From Lucinisca nassula (Eukaryota > Mollusca > Bivalvia > Lucinida > Lucinidae), in the NCBI GenBank assembly GCA_963580285.1, contig OY757014.1, forward strand, positions 99,822,072 through 99,886,071: a stretch of 64,000 nt of DNA, given 5' to 3'. Each line of letters opens with the position of its first letter. Position 1 is the first letter of the stretch. A program made the position numbers and the translations under genes. Positions 10,338-20,150 of the stretch are shown here, in pieces. The notes under the pieces were generated by a model. It ran no database searches. It saw only the letters and a program-made list of their open reading frames with translations, and was not told the DNA's origin.

Positions 10338-12300
10338 AAAACAAGAGCATCGGTGAAACCGAGGGATGCTCCCCGAAGATGCGCAGTAGTAGGAGGGTTA
10401 TTTTAGTGAAATGATCCTATACACTTTGAAGTTTGATAAGATTTGTTTGAAGACAAAGGTTATGGATACTCGTTAGAATCGTCTGAATGAGAAGGTTCTA
10501 ATGAGTACCCTCAGCTGATGTTTGGCGTACAAATAAAGAAACTAGGTAGTGATTTTCAACAAAGAATGCAAAAAAATGAGAAATGTAAGGCCCCTTCCCT
10601 GCAAGGACCTGTAAATCTTAAACCATAAGGCTAGGAAACTCAATTTTGTGTTCCCTAGTAAGTAATTTTCAATGGAAAATGTCACAAGGAATACACGTGA
10701 AACATGAAAGCCCTATCACCCATGGTTATGAAATAACAGGAGATATTTTTTTGAAAAAGGGGAGATGATTAGTGAAAATATGCAATATATTAGTAATGGC
10801 CCTTTGTCAGAATGTAGGTTTTTGTAATGTAAGTATGTGTGTGAAGTTTCATGAGTGTAGGACAAATACTTTTAAAATTTTGACCGGAGTTTAAGTTGTT
10901 TGGGTATGGCCTGACAAACACACACCCAAAGGCAATTTGTCAGGATGTAGGTCTTTTGATGGTAATTATGTGTGTGATGTTTCATGAGAGTAGACAAAAT
11001 ACTTTTGAAGTTATCACAGAGGTTAAGGTTTTTGGTTTAGGTGTGACAAACACAAGTTATTCTCCTTTGTCAGAATGTAGGTCTTGTGATGGTAAGTATG
11101 TGTGTGAAGTTTCATAAGAGTAGGGCCAGGTTAAGGCGTGACAAACACGAGTTTCGTGGCGTCTGATCTGGGCCTGCACTGTTTGCCACTTATCCCTTTT
11201 GGGGTTTCCGGTACCAAATGGGTTTAACCTAAAGTCTAAGAATTCGAAAAGCAATATAGTTATGGCCCTTTGTCATAATATAGGTCTTGTGATGGTAAGT
11301 AAGTGTGTGCAGTTTCATGAGAGTAGGGCAAATACTTTTGAAGTTATGACCGAGGTTAAGTTTTTTGGTTAAGGGTGACAAACACACGGACAAAAGCAAT
11401 ATGGTTTGTCAGAATGTAGGTCTTGTGATTGTTAGTATGAGTGTGAAGTTTTATGGGAGTAGGGATAATCCTTTAGAAGTTATAACCGGATAAATGTTTT
11501 GGTTTAGATTTGAAACTGACTGACAAGGAGATTACTATAGGGCACCCAAAATACTGTGTGGGGCCCTAATTAAGAAGGGAAGTAACTCCGTAAATACTGT
11601 TGGTAGGGTTATGCTTCTTGCATTCTGCGATTTCTCTCATAGCCCCCTATCAGTGTATCAAGTTTCACTAAATTACCTTTAAAACTTTTAGAGATATGCT
11701 CCGGACAAGCTTACTATAGCAAAAAATAAAAAGGGAAATAACTCTGTAATTACTTGTGATAGAGTTACAGTTCTTGGACTCTGCCCTTCCTCTGATGGCC
11801 ATCTATCAATGTATCAAGTTTCACTTCAATACCTTCTATACTTTCAGAGATATGCTCCGGACAATCTTTTCATTGAAATAGTTAAGAAGGGAAGTAACTC
11901 CATAAATACTGGTGACAGGGTTATGGTTCTTGTATTTTACGATTCCCCTCATCGCCCTCTATCAGTATATCAAGTTCCACTTAAATACCTTTAATACTTT
12001 TAGAGATATAGAGCGTGACGGACGGACGTCTTTACGGATGTATTCTTGTGTGTCTTCATCCCTACAAAGTACCCTTGTGTGTCAAATTTCCTGGAAATTT
12101 CTTGGAAAAAAAAGACACACAAGTTACTATTTTTGACACACAAGTCAGTGACTTGTGTGTCTACGGAATAAATCGCATTGAGTTTAATGTAAGTGTCCAT
12201 AATATTAAACACACAAGTATACATTTGTTCCTGTGGACAGACGGACGGACGGACGGACAAAGCGGCGACTATATGGCTCCCCCTTCGGGGAGCATAAAAA
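10338..12300 (+). mobile_element. Helentron-like element with two different tandem arrays
   Basis: The left end AAAACAAGAGCATCGGTGAA is followed by a palindromic partner CGAGGGATGCTC. The right end is a run of GACGGACG units (12240-12258), then CTCCCCCTTCGGGGAG and CATAAAAA. Array 1 (10790-11510) has ~125-bp units with CAGAATGTAGGTCTTGTGAT. Array 2 (11570-12010) has three ~170-bp units with GGGAAGTAACTCC and GAGATATGCTCCGGAC. Two MITEs are inserted (about 11140-11228 and 12027-12235). No protein-coding capacity was recognised. Confidence 0.75.
12027..12235. mobile_element. Palindromic MITE inside the HLE
   Basis: Terminal inverted repeats read GATGTATTCTTGTGTGTC and, at the other end, AAACACACAAGTATACATTT. 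An internal GACACACAAGT / ACTTGTGTGTC palindrome surrounds CAGTG. Confidence 0.6.
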
Positions 12301-12499
12301 ACAAACGAAAGCAACCCAGAAAATCTTTTGAGATCAACAAGTTGTACTACTCTTCCTTGTATACCGTTATTGATTCCTTTTCCTTACCATCCTGGTGGGG
12401 CATTACATAGGATGTTTCAATGGGACAGCCCTTAACTGAGCCATACTGTGTTAATCAATTTTGGCACAAAAATGTAATTTAAGTGTTTTTTTTCTTTTT

Positions 12500-12824
12500 T
12501 CAGCTGTGGCAGCCATTTTCTTCAGTGAAGTGGAACCATTCTAGCAATATTTGTAGAGGGTCAACAAAGGAACATTTCTGCGAAATAATTTGAAATCAGA
12601 TCATTTGCCTAGATGTCTTTTAAAGGGTGTAGGGGGGTGTAGGGGGGAGGGGTTTAATTTTTAGCTCTGGTGGCCATTTTGTTCAGCAGAGCGGAACCAT
12701 TTGAGCAGTTTTGGTAGAGGGTCATCCAAGGAGCATTCCTGTGAAATCAATTTGAAATCTGCCCATTAGCCCAGGAGGCGATATCGTTTAAAGGTTATTC
12801 TAGTCTTAGCTCCGGTGGCCTGAG
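12500..12824 (+). mobile_element. Helentron-like internal repeat fragment, two ~150-bp units
   Basis: Two units share TTTAGCTC(T/C)GGTGGCC, GGAACCATT, GTAGAGGGTCA and GCGAAATAATTTGAAATC-type blocks. Neither end of an HLE is present, so this is a fragment. Confidence 0.6.
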
Positions 12825-12902
12825 CAAACAGTCTAGACCCAGATAAGACGCCACATTAGATTCTGCAGAATGAGGAATATCAGGGAATACACTGTTTGCC
12901 AC
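12825..12902. repeat. P1 palindrome
   Basis: GAGCAAACAGTCTAGACCCAG to CACTGTTTGCCACTC, with a decayed centre (GCCACATTAGATTCTGC). Confidence 0.7.
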
Positions 12903-13216
12903 TCTTGAAGCTATTTTGAGACACAACATCGGGTAGTAAATCGTACTTGTTCAAATTTTAGAACATGTGTGGTAAGGAGTTGATGCGTCCAAATACAGTA
13001 ATTTGAGTAAAACTCCTGTATTAAGACCACCTTTGGGATTGTTCAAAAGTGGTCTTGAGGTGGTCTCTGACCAGAGGTCATTGTATGTAGAAAATACAAA
13101 GAAAGTATGACTGAAATCTACTAAATATGCTTTTTAAAGCAGAATTAGTTGTAATTTTAGTTGGTCTTAATAGCGGAATTTTATCGTACTTTAATAGGAT
13201 AAATACAGTAACTTAC

Positions 13217-13295
13217 CATAGGGTTCTTCCAGGTCCATCTTTCTGTTAAGCAGAATGTTTGCTGGTACAGCTTTACTGACCATCTCTTCCATACT
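13217..13295 (-). CDS. GLDC: GLDC exon 2 (glycine cleavage P-protein)
   Basis: The 79-bp minus-strand exon follows an acceptor TTCTTCAG and ends at a donor TATG|GTAAGT. It reads in phase 0 from exon 1 and encodes SMEEMVSKAVPANILLNRKM followed by DLEEPY, leaving a phase-1 overhang. This matches the conserved N-terminal P-protein stretch just after the AERHIGP block (vertebrate form contains TVPANI). P-protein is the pyridoxal-phosphate decarboxylase of the mitochondrial glycine cleavage system. The fit of reading phase, splice sites and protein motif makes the call strong despite its shortness. Exon 3 was not found in the window. Confidence 0.85.
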
Positions 13296-13362
13296 CTGAA
13301 GAATATAAATTTTATACACTTTGTATACAAGCCTATTCATTTAAGTTAAGAAATTGGGCAGG

Positions 13363-13720
13363 TAGAATTTATCTATCTATCTGCCAATACTTCTTAACCT
13401 CTGAGTAGGACTTTCAGAAGGTGTTCCAGTATACCAAGTACTGAAGGGGGTTAATTGAAATAAAAGATAAGTATAGCAGGTGAAATGAATTTGTACAGTG
13501 CGGGGAGAGTATTAGTTTAGTTAAAAGTAAAAACAGAGGCCAGTGACTAGGATGACACATGCACCACCAGGCACACAGCATCACTAAACTGTGTCAGGGT
13601 GGGGAGCATGACTATTTGGCGGGGTTGAGCATTTCAATGAAAAATGGTTCTGTAGTACCGGTAGTTTGTAGGGTAGTGAGGAGTCTGTATGTCAAAGGGT
13701 GGTTTTGTCCTAGAGTCTAA
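13363..13720 (-). pseudogene. LINE 3' end fragment, decayed
   Basis: It aligns over its whole length with 17388-17720 (shared GTATACCAAGT, ACACATGCACCACC, CAGCAT, TGCCAAAGGGTGG-type blocks), but frames are more broken here. By analogy with that copy, it corresponds to the C-terminus and 3' UTR of a LINE reverse-transcriptase ORF. Confidence 0.55.
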
Positions 13721-14547
13721 AGTAAAAGGCAACATGTATTACAGAGGACCCTCGCTATACAGTATTTTGTTCCCGAACAATTTGCCGCTATAGCGAATTT
13801 GTCACTATTAAGAATCCTATTAAGCAGTAACATTTACACTGGAAATATCAAACGAGGCACACCAAACCTTTTTTTCAATCACAGATATCTTGGATTCTGC
13901 TCCGTCAAATTACATTGTAGATGTTTCTAAATACACAATTCCTGGTCCCATAATAACAAAAGATATTAATCAAGTCAAATATGTTTTCCCACAATATTGC
14001 CTCAAACACATCTGGGGTCAGATTGTATGGATGCAATGGACTTCGGGGTGTATTTTTCGAGGGAGCAACAGACTTCGGAGATCTTTTGTCAGAAATGATG
14101 CAACCAACTTTGGTATATGTGACAGAAAGTGATGCAACTGATCTTTGTGAAATAGCTCAAGGCAAGCTAACAAAAAAAAATCCCACTATTTCCCACTTGA
14201 TCCATTTTTTACCCTCTACAGAGGGTTTTTTAACCCCCAAAATTGCATTTGGGACCTCATCATTTTTGGGCCTTCAGATTACAATGAGGGTACAAAAAAG
14301 AATTAAAAGTCCAAATGCACCCCCATCTTCAAAATGCAGTGGGAACTCTTATTTTTACTGAAATTTGGAGTATTTCCCGTGATGGTAATTCCCAGTAAAG
14401 ATTTACCAGTGGGAATTGTCACCACTGATATTAACCTTGGCATCCATTGTTGATGAATTGTTACATTCGGAGGTATTCGTACATGCACACTATCTAGTAC
14501 CAGTATCTACTAGGACGGTATTTGCACATGTGCAGAGCAATGTAACA
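13721..14547. other. Unassigned intronic sequence
   Basis: A short GAGGACCCTCGCTATA motif at 13745 resembles the terminal repeat of pogo/Tigger-type MITEs, but no partner end was found. The small open frames here do not resemble known proteins. Confidence 0.35.
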
Positions 14548-14629
14548 AATATGTTCTTAAAAGGGTTATCCTAAATGGAAGCAAGAAATACACCATAGAA
14601 CTGGAAAATATGGAGTGTACATGTTTTCT

Positions 14630-14675
14630 GGGCCAGACTAGCTAGTTTCGGCCATTAAGGCCTCATCAGTGGCCC
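14630..14675 (-). ncRNA. Hammerhead ribozyme, type I, intact core
   Basis: Minus-strand stem I GGGCCA/UGGCCC (6 bp), CUGAUGA, stem II GGCC/GGCC with loop UUAAU, GAAA, short stem III CUAGCUA, cleavage triplet GUC. The layout is length-for-length identical to 2636-2681, but stems I and II differ by paired substitutions. The expected cut is between 14636 and 14635. Confidence 0.9.
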
Positions 14676-14888
14676 TCAAATATTTTCAAAATTCAACAAT
14701 GGAATCAATGATCCCAAAGGACAAGAAAATATAAACTACACTATGATGTAGGGCAGGAAGACTTTTTACGGCCACCACACATTCCCAGACACCAGCTGCA
14801 GTGACGTAAAATATGTTCTAGAAAGGGTTATCCTTTGGAAGCAAGGAATACACCATAGAACTAGAAATATGGAGTGTACGTGTTTTCG

Positions 14889-14934
14889 TGGCCAAACTAG
14901 CTAGTTTAAGCCATTTAGGACTCATCAGTGACCC
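14889..14934 (-). ncRNA. Decayed hammerhead (second array unit)
   Basis: The CUGAUGA box is kept, but GAAA has become UAAA, the cleavage triplet is GUU, and stem II is mispaired. This copy should be inactive. Confidence 0.75.
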
Positions 14935-15209
14935 TCAAATATTTTCAAAATTCAACAATGGAATCAATGATCCCAAAGGACAAGAAAATATAAACTACAT
15001 GTACACTATGATGTAGGGCAGGGAGACTTTTTACGGCTGCCACACATTCCAAGACACCAGCTGTAGTAACAATAAATATGTTCTAGAAAGGGTTATCCTT
15101 TGGAAGCAAGGAATACACCATAGAACTGGAAAATATGGAGTGTACATGTTTTCTGGGCCAGACAATCTAGTTTTGGCCATTTAGGCAAAGTCACATTTCA
15201 AAACCAAAC

Positions 15210-15450
15210 AGCAAGATAGCTCAGTGGTTAGTGCACTTGCCTCTGATGTAAGAGGCACCCAATTAAGCTTCAAAATCTGAAAAAAAAGGTGGAGCGCATT
15301 GGTGCAGTGGTAGCACATCGGATTTGTGTTTGAAAGGTTATGGGTTCAATCATCACGCTGACCACAGTGTTGTGTCCTTGAGCAAGGCACTTCATCCTCA
15401 TTGCTTAAAAAAAAGTACTGGTTACCACCCAGGAAATCCTGCTCGTAATG
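15210..15450 (+). mobile_element. tRNA-headed SINE remnants
   Basis: A first tRNA-like stretch (TAGCTCAGTGGTTAGTGC, 15218-15235) is followed by a second (GGTGCAGTGGTAGCAC with GGGTTCAATCAT box B, 15300-15352). The motif TCCTTGAGCAAGGCACTT (15376-15393) is common in SINEs of aquatic animals. Neither head folds as an intact tRNA. Confidence 0.6.
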
Positions 15451-15457
15451 CTCAGTT

Positions 15458-15622
15458 TTTGTTTGATTTGTGGTTTAACGTCCCCGTCAATACTGAAAAG
15501 GTCATTTTGGAGACATTGCTTCCATTTTTATGGGACTTTTACCCGACATTGAGAAGAAGTGACATCTCAAGCCCTGTCGCCCAATGAAACCAATAGGGTT
15601 TATTAGCATGGATGGTCCGATG
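15458..15622 (-). mobile_element. SINE-A, 3' half
   Basis: Tail GTTTGATTTGTGGTTTAACG through to GCATGGATGGTCCGA, where it stops. Confidence 0.8.
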
Positions 15623-15734
15623 TGAGCGAGTAGCAGTAATAGGAGAAAAGAAAGAAAAAATCTCGAGTGTATGTTATGTAGGCTTGCCACTAATTGGTCA
15701 ACTTTGACCAATCACAGTAAACCTACCAGATAAG

Positions 15735-16040
15735 ACTTTGGCCCCCGCCCATTGGGGCTTGAAGAAATAGATGGGCTGCATGATGCTTCCATGCAGAGCT
15801 GAAAACGACCCACACACGAGTACTGGTAAACCACTTAGAGGATCTAAGCCTGCCCCGGCAAAGCGGTGCGAGTCTGCCTGTCCATGCATATAAACCCTAT
15901 TGGCTTCATTGGGCGGCAGGGCTTGAGATGTCATTTTATCTCAATGTCGGGCAAAAGTCCCACAAAATGGAAGCAACGTCCCCAAAATGACCTTTACAGT
16001 GTTGACGTGGACGTTAAACCTCAAATCAAACAAACAAAAA
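15735..16040 (+). mobile_element. SINE-A, full length
   Basis: Runs from GGCCCCCGCCCATTGGGGC to GTTAAACCTCAAATC plus AAACAAACAAA. Little diverged, so fairly recent. It lies about 270 bp inside intron 1 from exon 1. Confidence 0.9.
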
Positions 16041-16312
16041 AGATATGACTTCAACAGACCCCAGCATTCCTTAGTAGACCCTAAGGAAGTGGTTTGGGGG
16101 TATTGGGTGGTTTGGTGTGTTTTGGGGTGCTTCTATGGACCGGAGTATTTTGGCAGTTTGCGATACTGTTGCAGTCTGCGGTGAGTAGTAGGACCGCATT
16201 TTAGCCCATCAAAATGGGGGGTGGATCCGCCAAATATAAAAGTAACATTATTTCTAAAATAAAATGTATTTTGCCATTATGTTCCATCTCAACGATAACA
16301 TGGTTTACAAAC

Positions 16313-16543
16313 CTCAAGTCCAATGAATTCCAGCATTGCTTGCTTTTCATCTTCATTAGGTCCAATGTGTCTTTCCGCAAAAACATGATGACTTGGAAAC
16401 AAACTGTCAATGGCAGAACTGGACTGCCGAGATGAATTTATGAATTTACATCCGTTCTTTCGCGTTTGTTGCAGAACCAACCTCACTATCGTTCTCCTGC
16501 AACAGCTGTGTGTTTGTGTCACGAGCCGAGATAGTCGAAACAT
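16313..16543 (-). CDS. GLDC: GLDC exon 1, glycine cleavage system P-protein (5' coding exon)
   Basis: The exon codes for 77 residues beginning MFRLSRLVTQTHSCC. The start is the first ATG (16541-16543) after an in-frame TAA 33 bases upstream; the longer reading that starts at 16555 would need TTG. The first ~45 residues are rich in Arg, Ser and Thr with almost no acids, as expected of a mitochondrial presequence. The end, FAERHIGPNEDEKQAMLEFI, matches the N-terminal signature of P-protein (FARRHIGP in vertebrates). The exon ends at CTTGAG|GTTTGT, phase 0, joining exon 2 in frame. The protein decarboxylates glycine with pyridoxal phosphate and passes the aminomethyl group to H-protein; those domains lie outside the window. 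Confidence 0.87.
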
Positions 16544-16700
16544 CACTCTTTCCAAAGTTTTCTGTATTCGTTACTTCACTTGTTTAGCTGACGACTCTCA
16601 CACCGCCATAGTACACTGGTTTTCTGCAGCTCATGAAAAGCAGTAATACGTTTCATCAGCAGGAAACCAGCCAGGCCCCATTTATATCCAATCAGAATCA
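16544..16700 (-). promoter_or_regulatory. Probable GLDC 5' UTR and core promoter
   Basis: On the minus strand a TATAAAT box (16680-16686) lies next to an inverted CCAAT box (ATTGG, 16688-16692), about 140 bases upstream of the ATG. A 27-codon upstream reading frame starts at ATG 16654-16656 and ends at TGA 16576-16578; whether it is transcribed depends on the true start site. Confidence 0.4.
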
Positions 16701-17237
16701 GTTTACCTTATTTGCATATTTGTGAACCGAAAGGGTCTTTTACTCGTGGTCTTTTGGGACAGAAATCAGTAAAGCCATAAAATGTTCTCTTTTATATAAT
16801 CACAACTTTATAAACGACTTACCGTGCTTTTTCACGTTAAACAGATGTAATTCTCCTGAGTGTAGCTGTTCAAACTGTGCATATGTATTCCTATTGTTAT
16901 CCTTTCGATATGCTAATTAGCACGCTTGAATGGTATTGTTTACATTTTTTATGGTACACAACACGTGGTTGAGAAAAAAATATATATAAATCAAAGTACT
17001 GAGAATGCTGATACGGGAATTGACGTTTTACGTCATTACTATTCAGGCCATTTTGGAGACGTTGCTTCCAATTTTGTGGGACACTGATACAAGAGGACAT
17101 CTTCTACCATACCACGCAAGCAAGCAAAATGTTTATATGCAGGGGCCGTCTGCAAGTTTACCGCCGAAGGAGGCCCATTAAAAACAATTTAGCTCCTTTT
17201 GTCAAAATTCGCGTGTTCCAGTCCCAATATATATTTT
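16701..17237. other. GLDC upstream sequence with a SINE-A scrap
   Basis: GGCCATTTTGGAGACGTTGC (17046 on) is a ~40-bp SINE-A fragment on the minus strand. Nothing else was recognised. Confidence 0.5.
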
Positions 17238-17365
17238 AACAAGAGCTGTCATCAGGCATTATAGCTCGCCTGGGAATTAAAGTGTCTTTGGGGCCACCAT
17301 TGGACTTTAACTGTCATCATACCAAATACGAACCAAACCCACCGTACAGTTAGAAAAAATATGAG
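17238..17365 (+). mobile_element. Helentron-like left-end fragment
   Basis: AACAAGAGCTGTCATCAGGC followed by ATTATAGCTCGCCTGGG is the characteristic left terminus of bivalve HLEs. The body is missing and a CTTT-rich stretch follows. Confidence 0.6.
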
Positions 17366-17387
17366 CTTTTCTCTTTCTTTCTTTCTT

Positions 17388-17830
17388 CCGATACTTCTAA
17401 ACCTCATAAGAGGACAACAGAGGGGTTCCGGTATACCAAGTGCTAAAGGGGGTTAGCTGAAATAAAAGGTAAGCAATGTAGGTGAAATGAGTTTATACAG
17501 TGCGAAAAGAAAGTTAGTATAGTTAAAAGATAAAAAAAAACAGAATCTGGTGGCTTAGGGGGACACATGCACCACCTGGCAGACAGCATGACAGAACTGT
17601 GCCAAGGTTGGTAGCAAAACATATAGGCTGGAAGAGCGTTCCAGTGTATAACTGATCTTGGGAAGAAGCTAAACTTGTGATAGTTGGTCTGGGTAGGGAT
17701 TTGCTTGTATGCCAAAGGGTGGAGCTCTACAAAATAAATGTAAAAGTTTCTAAGTCGGTGACCTTGAGGTCACTGGTATGGGTAGGGAATTTCTAATAAA
17801 ACTTATGACCTGTATCTTATCACGAAGGGA
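17388..17830 (-). pseudogene. LINE reverse-transcriptase ORF C-terminus and 3' UTR
   Basis: The minus-strand frame 17443-17715 contains YHKFSFFPRSVIHWNALP, the motif that ends the reverse-transcriptase ORF of many RTE/CR1-like LINEs (usual form SFFPRTI..WN.LP). The catalytic domain is absent, as expected of a 5'-truncated LINE insertion. Its homologue at 13363-13720 shows the family is dispersed. Whether it is the same family as 29873-32025 cannot be told, because the two do not overlap. Confidence 0.65.
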
Positions 17831-17984
17831 AATAAGTTTAGCAATTTTTTATGACCGCTAATTTCGCTATTGTCTGGATCTAAACTGGAACCAAATTTTA
17901 ACACATTAATATTTAATGTATTGGCTATGAAAATTTTTAAATTTGATTTGAAAAAAAAAAAAACACACACACACACAAAGCGTC

Positions 17985-18990
17985 AATCAACGTCGTGGTG
18001 TCACATAAAAACTCACATCAATTATTGTATGCCCACCATCTGAGTCCACAACAGCCCCACACCGTCTTCTTAAGCTCGAAATGAGCCTCTGAACCACATC
18101 CATATGTATTCGTGAAGAACACGTTCAAGGTCTCTTACGTTGTTGACGTCACTTCTCGTTCTAATACGTCCTCCCGGATGGTCCCAGAGGTGCTCAATAG
18201 GTGATCTTGCTGGTGAGTCTGACATATTCACATTATTTGCCTGCAGAAAGTCCACTGTATGACGTGCAACATGGGGGCGTGCGTGATCCTGCTAAAAATT
18301 GTGGCGTGTCCTTGACGTAAGAAAGGCAGTAACACAGGCCGAACAATTTCATCGCAGTATCGGACGGCATTCAGGTTTCCCTGAACAGTCACTAAGTCTG
18401 TTTTAGCCCCATGCGAAATTCTGCCCCAAACCATAATGCTGCCGCCTCCAAAACGGTCATGCTGAATGACGTTAGCAGGGTCCATCCTTTCTCCATCTCC
18501 CCTCCAAACACGTACTCTTCCGTCAGCAAATTTCAAATTGAAACGGGACTCGTCCGTGGACACAGCTTGGTTCCACTGCCGTCTTGTTCACCGACGATGT
18601 GCCCTTGCCCAATTGAGTCTAGCTAGTCTGTGGTCCCGCGTCGGTGGAACTCTTACATACGGTCAACGTCCACGTAACCGGGCAGCTCGAAGTCTATTCC
18701 TCACAATTCTACCGCAAATTCGTATTTCAGTTGCATTCCGAACCATACCGGCGATTCTGGTACTGTTGAGAAACCGATTACGTCGAGATGACGTCACGAT
18801 ATAATTGTCCTCACGTCGTATTGTTTTACGCGGTCTACCAGAGCGTGGTCTGTCCTTGACGGTGCAAGTTTGATGGAACTTTGATCCGAGTCTTGACACG
18901 GCACTTTCACTAACACCAAAATGTTTTGCAACGTCCATAACTTTCATGTCGCCATTCCAAAAGCCATACTACGCTGGTCTAACGTCAGTC
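17985..18990 (-). pseudogene. Tc1-like transposase, inactivated
   Basis: Three minus-strand pieces make up a Tc1/mariner-superfamily DD34E transposase. The first (18947 down to 18663) has the helix-turn-helix DNA-binding domain with the GRPRKT-type linker (SGRPRKTIRR). The second (to 18228) has the first catalytic Asp in TDESRF (codon 18552-18554). The third (to 18070) has the catalytic Glu in PIEHLWD. Two in-frame TGA codons (18663-18665, 18588-18590) interrupt it, and a frameshift with a stop lies beside the second Asp (QDHARPH, about 18287). Only 30 residues separate that Asp from the Glu instead of 34. No convincing terminal inverted repeats were found, so the element's ends are approximate. 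Confidence 0.88.
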
Positions 18991-19170
18991 CAGGACAGCA
19001 CCAATCTTAGAACTTTTATGATTTTTCGACGGTTTATTTGTTTATGGGTATGGACCACAAAAGTGAAGGGAGTATCATCGATGTTGACAGCACGTGCAAG
19101 GCTTGTGCACGTGCACAGCGTGAACAGAGTAGAATTACGCCAAACGTCCGTGGCAGTGACAAAAGCGTGA

Positions 19171-20150
19171 AAAAAAAATAAACAACATAATTAGTGAGTT
19201 TGGTATCAGAACTGACTTATAAGACAGGTAAAAAAAAAACTTACCTGGTAGGACTTCATCCTGCAAACCTGGAGTGTATATAACGTACACCGTCTGTGTC
19301 CTCCAAGAAAAGAAAGACAGCTCTAACGAGTGCCTGCAATTTATGTTGCCTTGTTCGCAACAAGTCCTATAGGGCTTTCTATGGACGTCTACGAGCTGAT
19401 AATTTCTGTCAACCGCATTTCTCTATACAAAGAGGAGTTTACATGGATGGTCATTATACGGTCTTGTTAACCTGGTGGGTACTACGTGGTATCATCGGAA
19501 TTTTGGGCAGCTATCAGAACTGGAATGTGAAGGCTTCTGGGGCTGTGATTGGTGCATAACAGTGTTTCCGTTAGCCCTTTTTAGCTTGGCTCGGCATCAT
19601 GACCATTGTCTCTAGCGCCATGCTTTTTTTTCCTAGCGATGTACTCTTTTTCAGATAGAGATGTTCCCTATGTTTAGGTACAAAAATCACTGAAATTGAC
19701 AAAAAAGTTATGTCTGTCTAAATAAGGAGTATTTTAGCCACTTTCTAGCACGAAATTGCTGCCTATTTGACAGTCCCCATTTATGATTAACTGCTGACCC
19801 CCATTTTCATTGTACTGTTATTAATTAACTCACTTTTAAAAGTTATGAAGAATGTAAGTGTGCCTGACCAGTGAGATTTCAGTGTCTGTGTGTATTAGAG
19901 AATGGGAGCTGTGACCCAATCATGTACCAAACGTATCTTGTTTGGATCAGCTTGCATTACAAATCTTAAAAGGTGAATATGACATATCTCTTCACTTAAC
20001 ATACAAAAGGCAGTGTAATTTAGCATTGGACAAAGGGTAAGAGGATATTTTTATTTCAAGTTGAGAGCAAGGTTGTACATGTGCCCTTTTTACATGGCTG
20101 CGCGTGTAGTGACTAACTCAATATACAATGTATCTGCATCAGCAAGTCGA
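19171..20150. other. Unassigned intergenic sequence
   Basis: A donor-like CCTACCAG|GTAAGT on the minus strand at about 19222 follows an open stretch, but no protein or repeat match was recognised. It could be a non-coding 5' exon; support is thin. Confidence 0.3.

Larger units (their letters stand above)
14548..15190 (-). mobile_element. Tandem retrozyme-like array, 2.4 units of about 262-265 bp
   Basis: Units start AATATGTTCT at 14548, 14810 and 15075; the third is cut off near 15190. Each complete unit carries one hammerhead position on the minus strand and the conserved TTTTTACGGCC(A/G)CCACAC block. Short tandem units with one hammerhead each, no protein, and insertion as multimers are the hallmarks of metazoan retrozymes, small non-autonomous retroelements thought to be moved by Penelope-like machinery. 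Only the first unit keeps an intact ribozyme core. The array is in GLDC intron 1, in sense orientation. Confidence 0.8.
13296..16312 (-). other. GLDC: GLDC intron 1 (3.0 kb)
   Basis: Bounded by GT (complement of 16311-16312) and AG (complement of 13296-13297) between exons 1 and 2. It holds a LINE 3' fragment, a tandem hammerhead array, tRNA-like SINE heads and two SINE-A copies, so most of its length is inserted sequence. Confidence 0.8.

Noticed and set aside
16544..16555. GLDC start at 16555
   Set aside because: That codon is TTG; the first in-frame ATG after the upstream stop is at 16541-16543 and gives a good presequence.
19222..19560. Non-coding 5' exon ending at a GTAAGT donor on the minus strand
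   Set aside because: Only a donor-like motif supports it; no acceptor, protein or promoter evidence.
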